Source: Voacanga thouarsii (Eukaryota; Streptophyta; Magnoliopsida; Gentianales; Apocynaceae). From it: 64,000 nucleotides of DNA. Under the pieces are notes generated by a model, which saw nothing but the letters and a program-made list of their open reading frames with translations, was not told where the DNA came from and did no database searches. How positions within the stretch are numbered: the stretch's first letter is position 1; each line of letters starts with the position of its first letter. The DNA lies in NCBI GenBank assembly GCA_026120185.1, contig JANUWF010001659.1, forward strand, positions 5,146,001-5,210,000, read 5' to 3'. This document shows positions 1 through 12,351 of this stretch, piece after piece. Made by a program: the position numbers and the translations under genes.

Positions 1-1117
1 GCGCTCAATATGACTATGAGGTTTTTCCAATGGATGTGAAAATAACTTTTTTTAATAGAAACCTAATCGAAGAAGTGTATATGATACAACCTAAAGGTTT
101 CACATCCGAAGATGGCACAAAAGTATGCAAGTTGCAAAGGTCCATGTATAGACTTAAGCAAGCATCTAGGAGTTAAAACATCTATTTTTATGAGTCTATT
201 AAAGAATTTAGTTTCATTCAAAATATGGATAAACCTTATATGTATAATAAGGTTAGTGTGAGTGCAGTTGTTTTCTTATTGCTTTATGTAGATAACATAT
301 TACTAATAGAAAATGATGTTTCTGTTCTTCAGTCTGTAAAGATTTTCTTATCTAAGATCTTTTCCATGAAAGACCTTGAAGAAACAACCTATATTCTGGA
401 AATAAGGATCTATAGAGATTGATCACGGAGGAGGCTAGGTCCTTCACAGTCTACATACATAGGCAATATACTAAAGAGGCTTAGTATTGATCAATCCAAA
501 ATAGGATTCTTACCTATGACACATGGAGTAAGCCTTTCAAAGTCGATGTCTCCAAAGACATAAGTTGAAAGGGATCATATGAGTAGAATTCTGTATACTT
601 TGGCAATTGAGTATATCATGTATGCTATGATATGTACTAGGTTCGATGTATTATGTGCTCTTAGCATGATAAGCAAATACCAATCTGATCTTGGTGAGAG
701 TCATTGGGTGAGTGGTAAGAATATCCTCAAATTCTTACAAAGGACAAATGATGTATTCATGGTATATGAAGATGGTGATTTGAAAGTAAGAGGCTATAAT
801 GATGCTAGCTTTCAGTCCGATAAGGATGACTACAAATCACAACCTGGCTACATATTTATGTTGTGTGGAAGGGCAGTGAGTTAGAAAAGCTCCAAACAAG
901 ATACTATTACCGACAATCGACTGGAGCATGTACTTAGACGTTTTCATTTGATTAAAGATATCATTAATAAATAAGATGTAAAGATAGAGAGAATTCTCAT
1001 GGATCAAAACATAGCTGATCCACTTACTAAAGCATTTTTCTTGACGAAACATGATATACATATTAAGTCATTCAGTATTCAATACATGAATTATTGGCTC
1101 CAGTGCAAGTGGGAGAT
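1..1117 (+). pseudogene. Ty1/copia pol 3' part (RT end and RNase H), pseudogene
   Basis: This is the C-terminal part of a copia polyprotein, covering the end of reverse transcriptase and the RNase H domain. Visible motifs are MDVKITFFNRNL near 31-66, KLQRSMYRLKQAS near 130-170 and LLLYVDNILLI near 280, where the catalytic YVDD box has become YVDN. Further on come FSMKDLEE, the RNase H segment near 780-880 (NDASFQSDKDDYKSQPGY) and the terminal ADPLTKA block at about 1017. There are in-frame stops near 174, 420, 560 and 882. Relative to the copia copy at the right end of the window, about 90 residues of RNase H are missing around 905-920. The 5' part of the element lies outside the window. It cannot encode an active enzyme. 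Confidence 0.85.
1107..1116 (+). other. Polypurine tract of copia element 1
   Basis: AAGTGGGAGA lies one base before the TG that opens the 3' LTR. This is the usual position and composition of the plus-strand priming site in plant copia elements; the same AAGTGGGAGA precedes the 3' LTR at 63707. Confidence 0.7.
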
Positions 1118-2779
1118 TGTTAGTATAGTGCCCTAGAGGCAATCACTTATATCATGTATATTGCATAATAATTAATCAAAGAGGCATTTTTTATCTTTTA
1201 GTTTAATTGTTATATCTTAATATGCGTATAAAGTGTTTGATAAAGTCCTTAGTACAACACAGTGTTAAGAAAGTTGTGATAGAGATCATAATGTGAGATT
1301 CCTACTACACTATATAGTGTTTGTGCTTGAATAATCCCTAGTCATAGTGTTAATGAGATAAGACATTATTAATATGTCAAGACTAGGGCATGCTATGTCT
1401 GTTGATTGGATAAAGTGGTGGTTCTCATAACCATGAGTATTGTGATACTCAAGATTAATATGTGGACACTTGTTATATGAACAAGTTCGTTAGATGACCT
1501 AGTTATGAGATAATCACTTGGATAAGCTATTGAGTGTCAGTGATAGAATCTCATTATAGCAAATGTGCAAGTATCCTTAGACTTGAGAACTGCAAGGTAC
1601 ATTGTATGCTAAGCATTGTAGTTTGATTCCAATCTCTGGAGCCAGATTGAGGGCTGCCTATGAGATGGATATTGGGTACAATGTGAGGTAAATGAAAGTG
1701 TTTGAGAGGGTCAAGAAAGGATTCACCACTCTTAATAGTAGGAGAGTATATCTTAGGGCTACTTGTAGAAATCATTACTCACGAAGTTCTTGGCCAAGGC
1801 AACTATCTATTAGAAATAGTTCTAAATTTGATACACATATCGACTAATGGATTTTTGGAACAAGTATTAAAATATTCAGGCCTAAATTAATAATATTCTA
1901 GATGAAGTTGGCACTAATTCCACTATCTAGAGTGAATGAGATATAATATGGTGAAAGGAGTTTATTGCACTAGTTATTTGCTATTAAAAGATTCATGTCA
2001 AGCCACTTGACTTTCTAGACTTTTGGATGATCAAGATTCATTGCTAGATGTCGCTCTTGATCTGCTAAATATGAATTTATTAATTATAGAATTAATAAAT
2101 TAATCTTATATTTTATTTAGGGTTATTAATTCTAAATATGTTAGAATTAATTTATATTATGCTACTAACAAGACCAGGAAGCCTAACGGGTCACAAACAA
2201 TAAAGGTTTGAATGCTCAATATATGTTATTTAATAATATTGTAGGCTTAATTGTGAGAAGAAAATATATTTATAGGTGAATTATAAGTTTTTTATAATTA
2301 ATGGGACTTGGTTACAATTATATAAACTTCATGGGCCCAATTGTAAACATTAGATCTTAGAGGACTTGGTTGCAATTAATATAAATCCTTATACAATGAA
2401 TAAGGAAATTCGTTCCTTATGCTAAGGGTTGTTGAACGATCAAAACACAGAGGTTTTCAGACCTTCTTCATCTTCCCTATTCTTCTCCAATCAAATCTAG
2501 TCGCTCCTCGTCTACCAGCATAGTTTTGAGAGGGCTTTGTGAGCAATTTAACCGTATGTGGATTATTGCTAGAGACAATCCTACTCTTGGATTGTAGTGG
2601 CACTTGGTGGATGATCAAAAGCAAAGGAATTGGTTCCTTTGTTGGCACAAGAAAATTTTTGTTTTCTACTACAGAAGGTAATCACCGTTTCCTTCCTCTA
2701 TTCCTGTTTTAATTGCAAACATGTGATCATGGTTATTTACGTTGCCTTCTTATTTGATAAGTAGGATGAAATCCCAACA
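1118..2779 (+). repeat. 3' LTR of copia element 1
   Basis: This segment of about 1.66 kb opens TGTTAGTATAG directly after the polypurine tract and ends CCCAACA, giving the TG...CA ends and short TGTT/AACA inverted termini of an LTR. It is AT-rich with no coding potential. Its right end abuts minus-strand CACTA transposase sequence, so the element inserted into that relic. The target duplication cannot be checked because the 5' LTR is outside the window. Confidence 0.75.
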
Positions 2780-5115
2780 ATAATGATGACAATATCAGCT
2801 TCTAAATCCTCAACATCCTTTCTCTTCAGTGTCTTAGAACATAATAGCCTGAAGAAATTGCCTAACTTATCCAATGCTTTGAAAACATCTTTCGGAACAA
2901 AATTTCAAATGGCAACTAGAAGTGGACACCGTAAAAGAACATGGCAATCATGAATTTTCAATCCAAAAAGCCTACCATCGTTAGCATTTGCATATCATGA
3001 GATGTTTGATGCATATCCATCGGGAAATTTCACGGAAATTAAAATATCACAGAACATTTTCTTGTCATCCTTTGACAAGGTGTAGCATGCAGGAGGCATC
3101 AAGTAAGAACCATCTGATTACTTTTTCAAATGCAATTCTTTCTTTATGTTCATGTCTTTTAAATCTAACCTTGCAGTTATTGTATCCTTTGTCTTCCCTT
3201 CTATGTTTAACAATGTACCAATAACATTCTCACAAATATTTTTCTTAATATGCATCACATCTATATTATGTAGTAACTTTAATGTTCTTCAATAAGAGAG
3301 CTGAAAAAATGCAGGAGGCATCAAATAAGAATGATCTGATTGCTTTTTCAAATGCCATTATTTCTTTATGTTCGTGCCTTTTAAATCTAACCTTGCAGTT
3401 ATTGTATCCTTTGTCTTCCCTTCTATGTTCAACAATGTACCAATAACACTCTCACAAATATTTTTCTAAATATGCATCACATCTAGATTATGTCATAACT
3501 TCAATGTTCTTCAGTATGGGAGCTAAAAAAAGAAATACTCTTTTTAGTCCAATTCAGCTCTTCAGGGGTTCTTTTGCTCTTTTTGTTATTTGGATGCTTT
3601 CCAAATTTAATATCATCGATAGCCTCCAATTGTTGTAATAAGTCAGTCCTAGATAGCACCTTTAGTTTTGGCCTATACTCTGGTTTACCATCAAACAATC
3701 TACTTCTCCACCAAACATGTTCTTCAAGCAAAAAGTGATGGATACATATAACAAATATTGTTCCTTAACTTTTTGTGAGGAGTTTCATTAATACAAACTA
3801 GACATGCCACTATCCTTTTGTACTCCAACTAGATAAATCCCTATAAGCTGGAAAGTCATTTATAGTCCACATAATTGCAACATGTAATTGAAAATATTCC
3901 TTCTTATAAGAATCATAAGTGCAAACACTAACTTCCCATAAATTTTTTAACTCATTTATTAATTGTCTCAAATAAACATCAATATCTTTTCTTGGAGAAT
4001 TTCTTCCAAAAATAAGTAATGACATCAAAATAAAGGGCTCTTTCATATACTTCCAAGGTGGTAGATTATAAAGCATAACCACAATAGGCCACATGCTATA
4101 GGTAGAGCTCATTGTCCCAAATGGGTTAAAGCTATCGGTTGCTAATCCAAGATGAACATTCCGTGGGTCTTGAGAGAAAGAATCATGCTCATTGTCAAAT
4201 TATTTCCATGCATCTCCATCTACTTGATGCCTTAATGTATCATCATCAATTCTCTTTTCTTTATGCCAATGCATATCCTTTGTTGTCTTCTTAGACATAA
4301 ACAATCTTTGCAGTCTTGGTTTTAAAGGAAAATAACGCAAAACATTCCACCTAAATTTTCTTATCATTGACCTTCCTCCTTGAGGTGCCACACATAGGAC
4401 AAGATTGGCTATCTTCAAATTCATCCAAAAAAAAAATGCACAATCAAATTTACATGCATGAATTGGTACATACTTACGTCCTAAGTCTCTCAAAATTTTT
4501 GTAGCGTCACAATATGATGAAGGAATTGTACTAGTTGGGAAAGCCTCCCTCAACAATGCTAATATCATATTCACTAACTTGTTACCCATCTGTGTATACA
4601 CCTTTATATGTAGTAATTTCACAATAAAAGATAATGTAGATATATCTGTATATTCTTGCAATAATCGACCTTGTGCGTGTGATAGTAATTTGCTATATTT
4701 TTTGTTTTCTTTCTCACTTGGATTAGAACTAAAATCAACATTATTGCAAATATCATCTTCATGCACATTGGGAAATACATCTTGTAATATATCATTCATT
4801 CCGTCATCCATTAGCCCATCATTAACATCAAGATAATTATGACCATCAATATTACCTTGATTCTCAAAATTTGGAACTGCTGAATCCAATTTCTCACCAT
4901 GATAAATCCAGTTGGCGTAGCTTTGTGGTATTCCTTTTAGCAACAGATGATCCTCAACTGTATCTTTTATCTGGTGAATACATTTAAGCAATCTTGACAA
5001 GGGCATCGAGCTTTAGAGTGTGCTCCAATATTATCACGCACAAACATCATAAATAGAAACACTCCTAAAACAAACTTCTAAGAATACTTGTTCTCCGTCA
5101 TCCGACTTTTATCCA
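2780..5115 (-). pseudogene. CACTA (En/Spm) TNP2-type transposase, pseudogene
   Basis: Read on the minus strand, this is a decayed CACTA transposase. It begins near 5115 with MDKSRM and a CPCQDCLN motif, then the HLLLKGIPQSYANWIYHGE stretch typical of the transposase-associated domain. TNP2 follows: VLRYFPLKPRLQRLFMSKKT near 4300-4360, DNEHDSFSQDPRNVHLGL near 4150-4200, and the 3501-4112 fragments. Next come a MHI-KNIC-type motif near 3480 and a DUF4218-like end (FVPKDVFKALDKLG) near 2860-2910. The copia LTR cuts it at 2779. Several frameshifts and stops separate the pieces, so it is inactive. I did not find the terminal CACTA inverted repeat on the 5' side. Confidence 0.85.
3088..3529. repeat. 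221-bp tandem duplication inside the CACTA transposase relic
   Basis: Two adjacent copies (3088-3308 and 3309-3529) both start TGCAGGAGGCATCAA and run through the same block encoding the TNP2 MHI-KNIC region on the minus strand. They differ at scattered positions, so the duplication is not recent. Confidence 0.85.
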
Positions 5116-8090
5116 TATCGAATTTGTTTTTGAAAATTGAAAATCCATACTCATCCATAAAAGAGCAGCACAAAAGCATATGATTATGAAAGGAAGAAAA
5201 ATAGTACTTATCATTTTTATTCTACTTGGAAAAAAAATGCTAATGATACGATTGCGCCTAAAATATTTTAGGTTATACATTTAAAAAAGGCAATTTTTAA
5301 TGAGAAAAAAAGGGGCAAAACACGTATTTATGACTCAAAATATATAATTGAAAATGGAATGAGTATAGGATAAAATAATTGCAAACATGCCCTCAACAGA
5401 AATAAAGAACAAATTGTCAGTATTGTTGGAAACAGAAAAAAGAAAAACTCAAAGCAATCAAAAAAGTTTACATCTTTATCATACTAACAAACAAATAAGG
5501 GGAAGAAAAAACCAATCTTTATATACATGTATATAAATCTGAGTCACATAAGTTAAATTACTGTGATGATAATAACACTAATTGATACTACTAGTCTAAT
5601 TTCAAAGGTCTCTTCTTGAGAAAAAGGATTTCTATCAGAAAGTGCTTTCCATTGAGCTTCAAATCTTTGAGTTAGCAAGGCAAGTACCAAATTTTGTTAC
5701 TTTTTTCACCTTAGGGTTAGCTGCATGATGTTTTAAGTAGTATGATTACATTATTTTTTACCTTGTTTACATATACCAATCAAAGATATGTACATGTGGA
5801 TATGGTTGCAACAGTTATGTTGGCTGTCAACACAATGTTAGGAACAACAACTACATTTAGCCTAAATGATAGCAATAAGGCTATACGGTTCCTATTCAGC
5901 CAATCAAATTGAAACTAATTGCCATTAGCTATTATCTAATTTGACTTATTTTTCTTCTGGTAGTTGGAGTTGTTATTGAAGTAAAGAATTGACCGCCCTT
6001 TTTCCCTTTTAAATCACTGTGATATTGCAACTAAAATTCCTATCCATCTGCATAGGGTCTAGTATGTTGCTTTCACCACATTGTTAGGTATGAGGACTAG
6101 TGCTAAATATATGGCTTTCTACATGAGAATTCCATTCACTTTCTGTGTGTATGTTTTGTGGGGTGAGTGGATTTAAATGTAATTGTAGTTTTTTATGCCT
6201 TGGAGAATATTCACACACTTCATTTGATTATTATAGTGTTTTCAATACTACCTAGTTGTTATGCCCTCTTTCACCATATCAGGTGCTTTATCTAACCATT
6301 GTCGTATGTGTGTCATTTCACTACTAAATACATTTTTCTGCATATCTAAGCATGCTTAAATCTTATAGGTTCTATGTTAGTTTGTTTTACCATGACAAAG
6401 ATAAGGCACTTACTTGCCATTTTATCAATTCTTTTAGATTAAACATGTATACTTTAAGACTACATGTTGAAGAAGCAGCATAGGATTATTTTCCCGATTA
6501 CATATAGCAAGTATAGAAGTATTAACTATTCAAGCTTGAGCTTGATTGGCATTGAAATACTATTCGAATTTGTTCTATCCATTGAACTTGAGTATGTATT
6601 TCAACTCGTTCAACTATTATTTTGTAAAGTTCAAAATTTGTGTTTGTTCAAACAACTAGAACAGTGTTTTTAATTCAAGTATCGGATGACTAGAACTTAA
6701 GCTCATTTATTTTATTTTATTTTCTTAAAAATTTATTTAAAAAAAATCCATGTTCAAGTTTTAAAAAAATAAAATAAAGATCTAAGTCTGAATAAATTCA
6801 ATTTAAGCACTACCAATACCTTCATGCTGGTAAAATAAATATAAGTATTTATTTGTTTTGGGAGAAAATAACCTCAATTAAAGAAAAAGAAAGATTATAA
6901 AATAGCAATAATAATACATAAAAATTATATGTGTATAATTTTTTTACAAACAAAAGAGATTATTAATCCAATCTTATTTTGTTTTCAAGCTTAATTAGAT
7001 TATCAAACAAGGTTAATGAACACAAATAAACACAAATTAGTTTTCATCACAAACAGCAGCTCTATTCAATTACAACTCTTTTGTCCTAGCCCAGGATGTT
7101 CTTCCAACTAAGCCATGTCTTGGTTCAGTCTCTACATCTTGCTATACCACTTATCTTTATTCAACAAGAATAATACATCTTCTTTTGTTTTTATTTTTTT
7201 CCCCTATAATGCATCCTATTCCAAGGATATAACACCATTACTAGCTCACTTAACCATTTTTACCAAAAAATAAAATACAGACACAGTAGAAAGCCGCATT
7301 TTGTTTCCCTAAATAAGAAATATGAATAGCAATTTGCTCAGAAAATATACATTGACCAATGGAAATAGTCATAGAAAATCTGCATTTTGTTGATAATACT
7401 CTTGTAGATTGCATATGGCAAGTATAGTATTGTCCAGACTGTAGGTGTAGAAGTTCCTAGCCATCTTTGAGGCTCAAGATTCAATAATGAGACATTGTGT
7501 ATTAGCTAGGAAATTTTTCCAGATTGCATATGGCAAGTATAATAAGCCACAGACAGTACCTATCAAAAAACCAATAGAAAAACAATATGTGGTAGTTGTG
7601 ATAGTAATAGTAAGGCACATACATATAATTGATATATCTCGGCAATCCTGCTTATAGAACATTTAATTCATGAACTAAGGGTACTCCTAAATTTAGAAAT
7701 GCTACACGAGTATCCTGGGTTCTATCCTAAGAAAGTAAAGGGATCTCAAGTCTTATTTGTTTCCAACATAGAATTATTTCACTGGGATATTTCATATATT
7801 TGGATACTAAATTTTGAAGTCTGATAAGAAGTTCTAGTTTAATAACTACTACAGTTCACTGAAAGTTTTCTTCTTTGTTTCAATATCTTCTTTTTTTCCT
7901 CCAAAAGCTTATTTTATCGTGCTACGTATATAGATTTCAATGATTAGAGTAGGTGATCAAGGGACTTGATAAAGGGAGCTTAAGCATTAAAGTTGCAGGC
8001 AAACGCAGACTCTATATTCGAGGACCAGTTAGTGCTTTGCAATTACCCTTGGTTTTTTGACATTTACTATGATCTGGAATCATAGACATG
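5116..8090. other. Gene-free AT-rich stretch
   Basis: I see no supported gene here. Only short ORFs without recognisable domains occur. A phrase of about 20 bases, GATTGCATATGGCAAGTATA, occurs at about 7407 and 7523, with a variant at about 6496. The left part may be the 5' leader of the CACTA relic, but no terminal repeat was recognised. Confidence 0.6.
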
Positions 8091-9602
8091 TGATACGGCC
8101 TAAATCAGTCATGTTTTTCCTAGTTATTTGAGGCTCTTTTGTGATACATTATGTTCAATAACTAGCCATATTCCTTCATATTTGAGATTTTACCCTTGGA
8201 AAGGTATTTTGTTCATTATTTCAGATATTAGAGGTAAAACAAAGTAAAATGTTGCAAAACAGAACCAAGGTGGTGCCGGTCAGGACAGAGGAACCGGCGT
8301 CGGCCATGTGCTGGTTGCATGAACTTCAAGATGATGAAAAAAATTGTTGAAACAGACCAGGACAGAATCGAACCGGCGCCGGCTGCAGTAGCCAAGACAG
8401 CGGCAGCTACACTCTGGACAACATAGTGCTGAAATCAAGAAAAAATCAGCGAACAAAGGAAGAAACAGAACATAACCGTTGTTAGCTCTAGCAGCCAAGG
8501 CGGCATTGTCTGTGCTCTGAGGAAAAGATGGGATGTTGATTTTTGTACGCAGCTTTTTGTAATCTGTAGAGTTTTAGTATCTTCCTACTTCCACTCGGCC
8601 AAGAACATTACATCAATGAGTTTAGGCAGTTCCTAAGCCTATAAATAGATGGAAAACGTAAGAGAAAATGAGAGAATTCATTGATCATCACAGAAAATTA
8701 ATTAATCAAATGAGGAATTCTTCAATTCAAGGAGGGTTGTGTAAGGAGGTCTTCAAAGGAAGAAGAAGGAAGCTTGTCTATAAGTGCTTTCTTTTACTTT
8801 GTTTTCTTTTTCTTGACAATGATGAATTAATTGTTTTATTGTAATTTAACATTGTTTTAGGTATTCATGATATTTAGTGTTATTTGATCTTTTAATTAAT
8901 TGATTGTTCTTCTTGGTATTTAGTTACATGTGCTTATTATGGGATTGATTTGTTAGTTCTTTCCATTAATTCGCTGCGACCAAAGGGGTTGATGGTGTTG
9001 TCTATTAGCTCACGCGAGACCAAGGGGGTTAATTGATGAGGGCTAGGTAATTAAAGGTTAATTGATGTTTGGCGAGACCAAGGATTCAATGGTTAATTTC
9101 ATGTTTTGAATTCGCTGAGACCAAAGGGAATTTAATCAAGGATTGTGTTTAATGCATCTTTTAGATGATTTAGTTGAGATGAGACCAAGTGATTCTAATT
9201 TATCTAGAAGGTAGTGATTTCATGGATTGAAAAAGAAGTGAGTCTATCGTAATCCTTCATGATGCCAAGAGTATAATTAATTATGATAATGATTGGGTAC
9301 TTTAAGATCGTGATTATCAAAATAATGGTTTGAGTTACATACTTCTCCATCCTTGACATGTATATATTATTTTATTTTATTTTATTTTATTTTTTTTCAC
9401 TTTATTGAGTCAGTTAAATAATGAAAGAAAAGTGAATAATGCATACTTGTTCTTAGAGGATCGACACTCGTTTGAACCCTATGCTATGTTAATGATGAGT
9501 ATGCGTGCTCATATGCATAATTTGAGGTTAACGTTTTAATTTAACTTGATTGGGAATGTGCGTATTTTTATATGATTTTTATACCTAAATCTAAACACAT
9601 TA
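8091..9602 (+). repeat. 5' LTR of the Athila-like element
   Basis: It starts TGATACGGCCTAAATCAGTC, matched by TATAATAGGGCCTAAATTAG at the 3' LTR (19730), and ends just before the primer site at 9609. Inside are a cluster of ACCGGCGCCGG-type words near 8273-8380 and five copies of a GAGACCAAGG word between about 8970 and 9190. The exact 3' end is uncertain by a few bases because the terminal CA is mutated. Confidence 0.75.
8970..9196 (+). repeat. GAGACCAAGG short direct repeats in the LTR
   Basis: The word GCGAGACCAAGG, with variants, recurs five times at irregular spacing of about 40-65 bases (near 8974, 9014, 9072, 9114 and 9180). It is usually followed by a TTAATTGATG-like phrase. The 3' LTR keeps the same series, split by the Tekay insertion (20588-20670 and 31140-31260). 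Confidence 0.6.
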
Positions 9603-9608
9603 AGTTTT

Positions 9609-9626
9609 TGGCGTCGTTGCCGGGGA
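9609..9626 (+). other. Primer binding site, tRNA-Asp type
   Basis: TGGCGTCGTTGCCGGGGA lies a few bases after the 5' LTR. It matches, with one change, the TGGCGCCGTTGCCGGGGA site known from Athila-type elements, which is complementary to the 3' end of tRNA-Asp. Confidence 0.8.
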
Positions 9627-9956
9627 ACAATATCATGAAAGCTTGGATTTTGTTGATTTAACCATGTAAATATGTACAATTCTTCTTTTTGCAAAAAGGT
9701 GTTATCTTATGTATCTTGTATGCCTTTGTAACCTAACCTACTAACTTTGACTATGTAAGTTTGACTACCTTTGTAATCTTTTAATTTTCTTTTAATCATA
9801 AATTCTATAGGTAACTTACTTCTTGTTCTTTTTTCTAGGTGTTATCCTTGGTACATGACCCAAAAATCCGAAGACGAGATAGTCGATTTTGACCTTTAAA
9901 TTGAAAGGACACTATCAAAGATCCACCAAACAATCTAAAGGAACTTGATCGTCGAA

Positions 9957-11228
9957 ATGGATGGTGTGCAAAATAACAATGATGGGAATAGAAGGGTTAT
10001 GGATGACTTTGTGAAACCTGCAATCTCAGGCACAAGCTCGAGTATTACTAGGTCTAGGGTGGATGCAAACAATTTTGAAATAAAGCCCAATATTATCTAG
10101 ATGGTTCAAAACATGGTTCAATTTGATTGGCTACCTGAAGAAGATCCCAATGCTCATTTAGCTAGTTTCCTTGAGATTTTTGATACGTTTAAGATGAATG
10201 GTGTTTCTGAGGATGCCATAAAGTTAAGACTTATTCCTCTTTCTTTGGGGGATAGAGCTAAATCTTAGTTAAGGTCTTTACCTACAAGTTCTATCACTAC
10301 TTGGAATGCCCTAGCTGAAAAATTTCTAGCCAAATATTTTCCTCCAGCTAGGACAGCCAAACTTAGGAACGAGATATTTGCCTTCCAACAATTAGATTCT
10401 GAGCCGTTATATGAAAGTTGGGAGAGATTTAAGGGGATTCTAAGAAAATGTCCACACCACGAATTTGCGCTAGAAATGCAGATGCTAATATTTTTGAATG
10501 GCCTTACGTTCGCAACACATCAAGTGGTGGACTCTTTTGCAGGGGGTTCCATCAATCATAAGACCCTAGAACAGGTATTTAATCTTTTTGAAAATCTGGC
10601 TTCTAATAACTATTCTTGGGAAAGTACAAGGTCTAAAGCTCGCGTTCAAGGAGTACACAAAGTGGATGTTGTGGCAGTATTAGAGGCTAAGGTGGATGCC
10701 TTAACTCAGAAGATGGAACAAATGGTAAAGCCTCAAGGCCAGGTATTGAACTTAAGTTATGATTTCTATGGAGAGGGACACCTAAATCATGAATGCCAAA
10801 ACATGGGGTCACTCCAAGAAACCCCAGAGCAAGCAGCCTTTGCAGGTAACATCCGGCCAGGTAACAATCCTTATACCTCTACCTATAATCCTGTTTGGAG
10901 AAATCACCCTAATTTCTCTTGGAATAATAGAAATCAACCTAGGCATAGCTCTTTTAATTTTGGAGGAAATCAAATGAACCAAAACCCCATGAACAATATT
11001 GCAGCACCTTCAAATCCACCATTAGAGGAATTGATTGGCCAATTGGTAAGTACAACGGAGACTAAGTTCCAAGGGGTCGATGTTACAACAAGGAACTTAG
11101 AGGCCTCCATGCACAACTTGGAAAATCAAATTGGTCAACTGGCCAAACTACTGGGGGATTGTCAACCCAGGACATTGCCAGGAAATACTGAGGAAAATTC
11201 GTGGGATCACAGCCGTGGAAAGCATTGA
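9957..11228 (+). pseudogene. Athila-like gag, pseudogene
   Basis: One frame of about 424 codons runs from ATG 9957 to TGA 11226-11228, with two in-frame stops (TAG 10098 and TAG 10266). A retrotransposon gag domain is visible from about 10115 to 10640: FDWLPEEDPNAHLASFLEIF, then LRLIPLSLGDRAKS, TTWNALAEKFLAKYFPP and YESWERFKGILRKCPHH. A coiled-coil-like stretch (VLEAKVDALTQKMEQM) and an Asn/Pro-rich tail with WNNRNQPRH follow. Gag would form the particle shell. No typical CCHC knuckle was seen in the remaining sequence. No protease or RT frame follows. Confidence 0.8.
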
Positions 11229-11359
11229 AGCCTGTTTTTTTTCTTTTACTTTACTTTCAGTTTTGCGTTTGAGACAATTTTTACTTCTGTCGTTTTGGTT
11301 GAGTATTTTTCATAAATTAAAGTGCATTGTTCATCATTATTATGTGTTCATCATTTTTC

Positions 11360-11402
<43 letters not shown>

Positions 11403-12351
11403 GAACATGACAGAATGCAACCGGTGCCGGCTATGGCTAGGAACGGCGCTGGTTCCTGTCGGGTAAGGCATATAATATAGGCCATTTTGGCCACTTTTTC
11501 ATCCAAACCCTCCAACTCCCTCTCAAAACCTCTCTAACCAGTGCTGGCTTCACCTCCTTAACTTTCCAAAATTTGATTTTTTACATCCTAATCACTTCTA
11601 TAACATCTATCTACCTCTGTTTTGTTGATCTTACGAATAAAAAATTTCAAAATCTTCCATTTTTCATAACAACATCATCTTTCATCCACAACCAAGGAGC
11701 TTGGTTTTCTGCAAAAAGCTGACATCTTTCACTTGCCCATGCATACACGAGCACAGAAGTATGATTTTTATTCATTTCCTACGGTTAAAATGGTATAGAT
11801 GACTGTTTCTAATTTTAGGGACAATTTTGGCCGAAAATTGGGATTGTTTATGTTATCTTGATTTGTGCATTACTTCTTGAACTTCATGAGTTTGGATAGA
11901 TTAGGAGTTAGTGGTTCTTAGATACTTCATTCATGCATATGATCATTAGGAACTTTATGCCTATATCTAAGGTTAGAATTGTGGCTATTTATGATGGTTG
12001 AATAATGACTACCTATAGAACTTGAAGTATTTTTCACATAATGCCATGATAATGCCTTCATTCACATGATTATTTCTACTTGCATGCATTGGGGATATTC
12101 AACACGTTAATGATTTACAATGAACTTTACATGTATTGTTGCAGGTTGTGTTGAATTAATTGAAGGGGATTGAATTGATTGTTGGTTGGAGTGTGATATA
12201 CGTTGAAGGAGTTTAGGTTTTGTGGTTATGAGATTGGTTGAGGGTTGTGTGAGAGTTGCGATTGTGTTTGCCACGAGTAGTTACACCCCGAGTTAAGTCT
12301 TCAAGCTCAATTGTTCTATCCTCCTATTTTCACCACTCCTTACTTGATAAC
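11229..12351. other. Spacer between gag and second ORF, with a (TA)n tract
   Basis: There is no coding domain here, although an autonomous Athila element would carry protease, RT and integrase. It holds a (TA)n tract at about 11362-11399 and, right after it, GC-rich words (CAACCGGTGCCGGCT, GGAACGGCGCTGGTTC) like those in the LTR of the same element. Confidence 0.7.

Noticed and set aside
6464..7662. Short frames in the gene-free stretch (6464-6673 and 7474-7662)
   Set aside because: No domain, no similarity that I recognise and composition like the surrounding AT-rich DNA.
8280..8498. Cys-rich minus-strand frame in the Athila-like LTR
   Set aside because: It lies in a GC-rich LTR patch that is repeated non-coding sequence and is not kept open in the 3' LTR.
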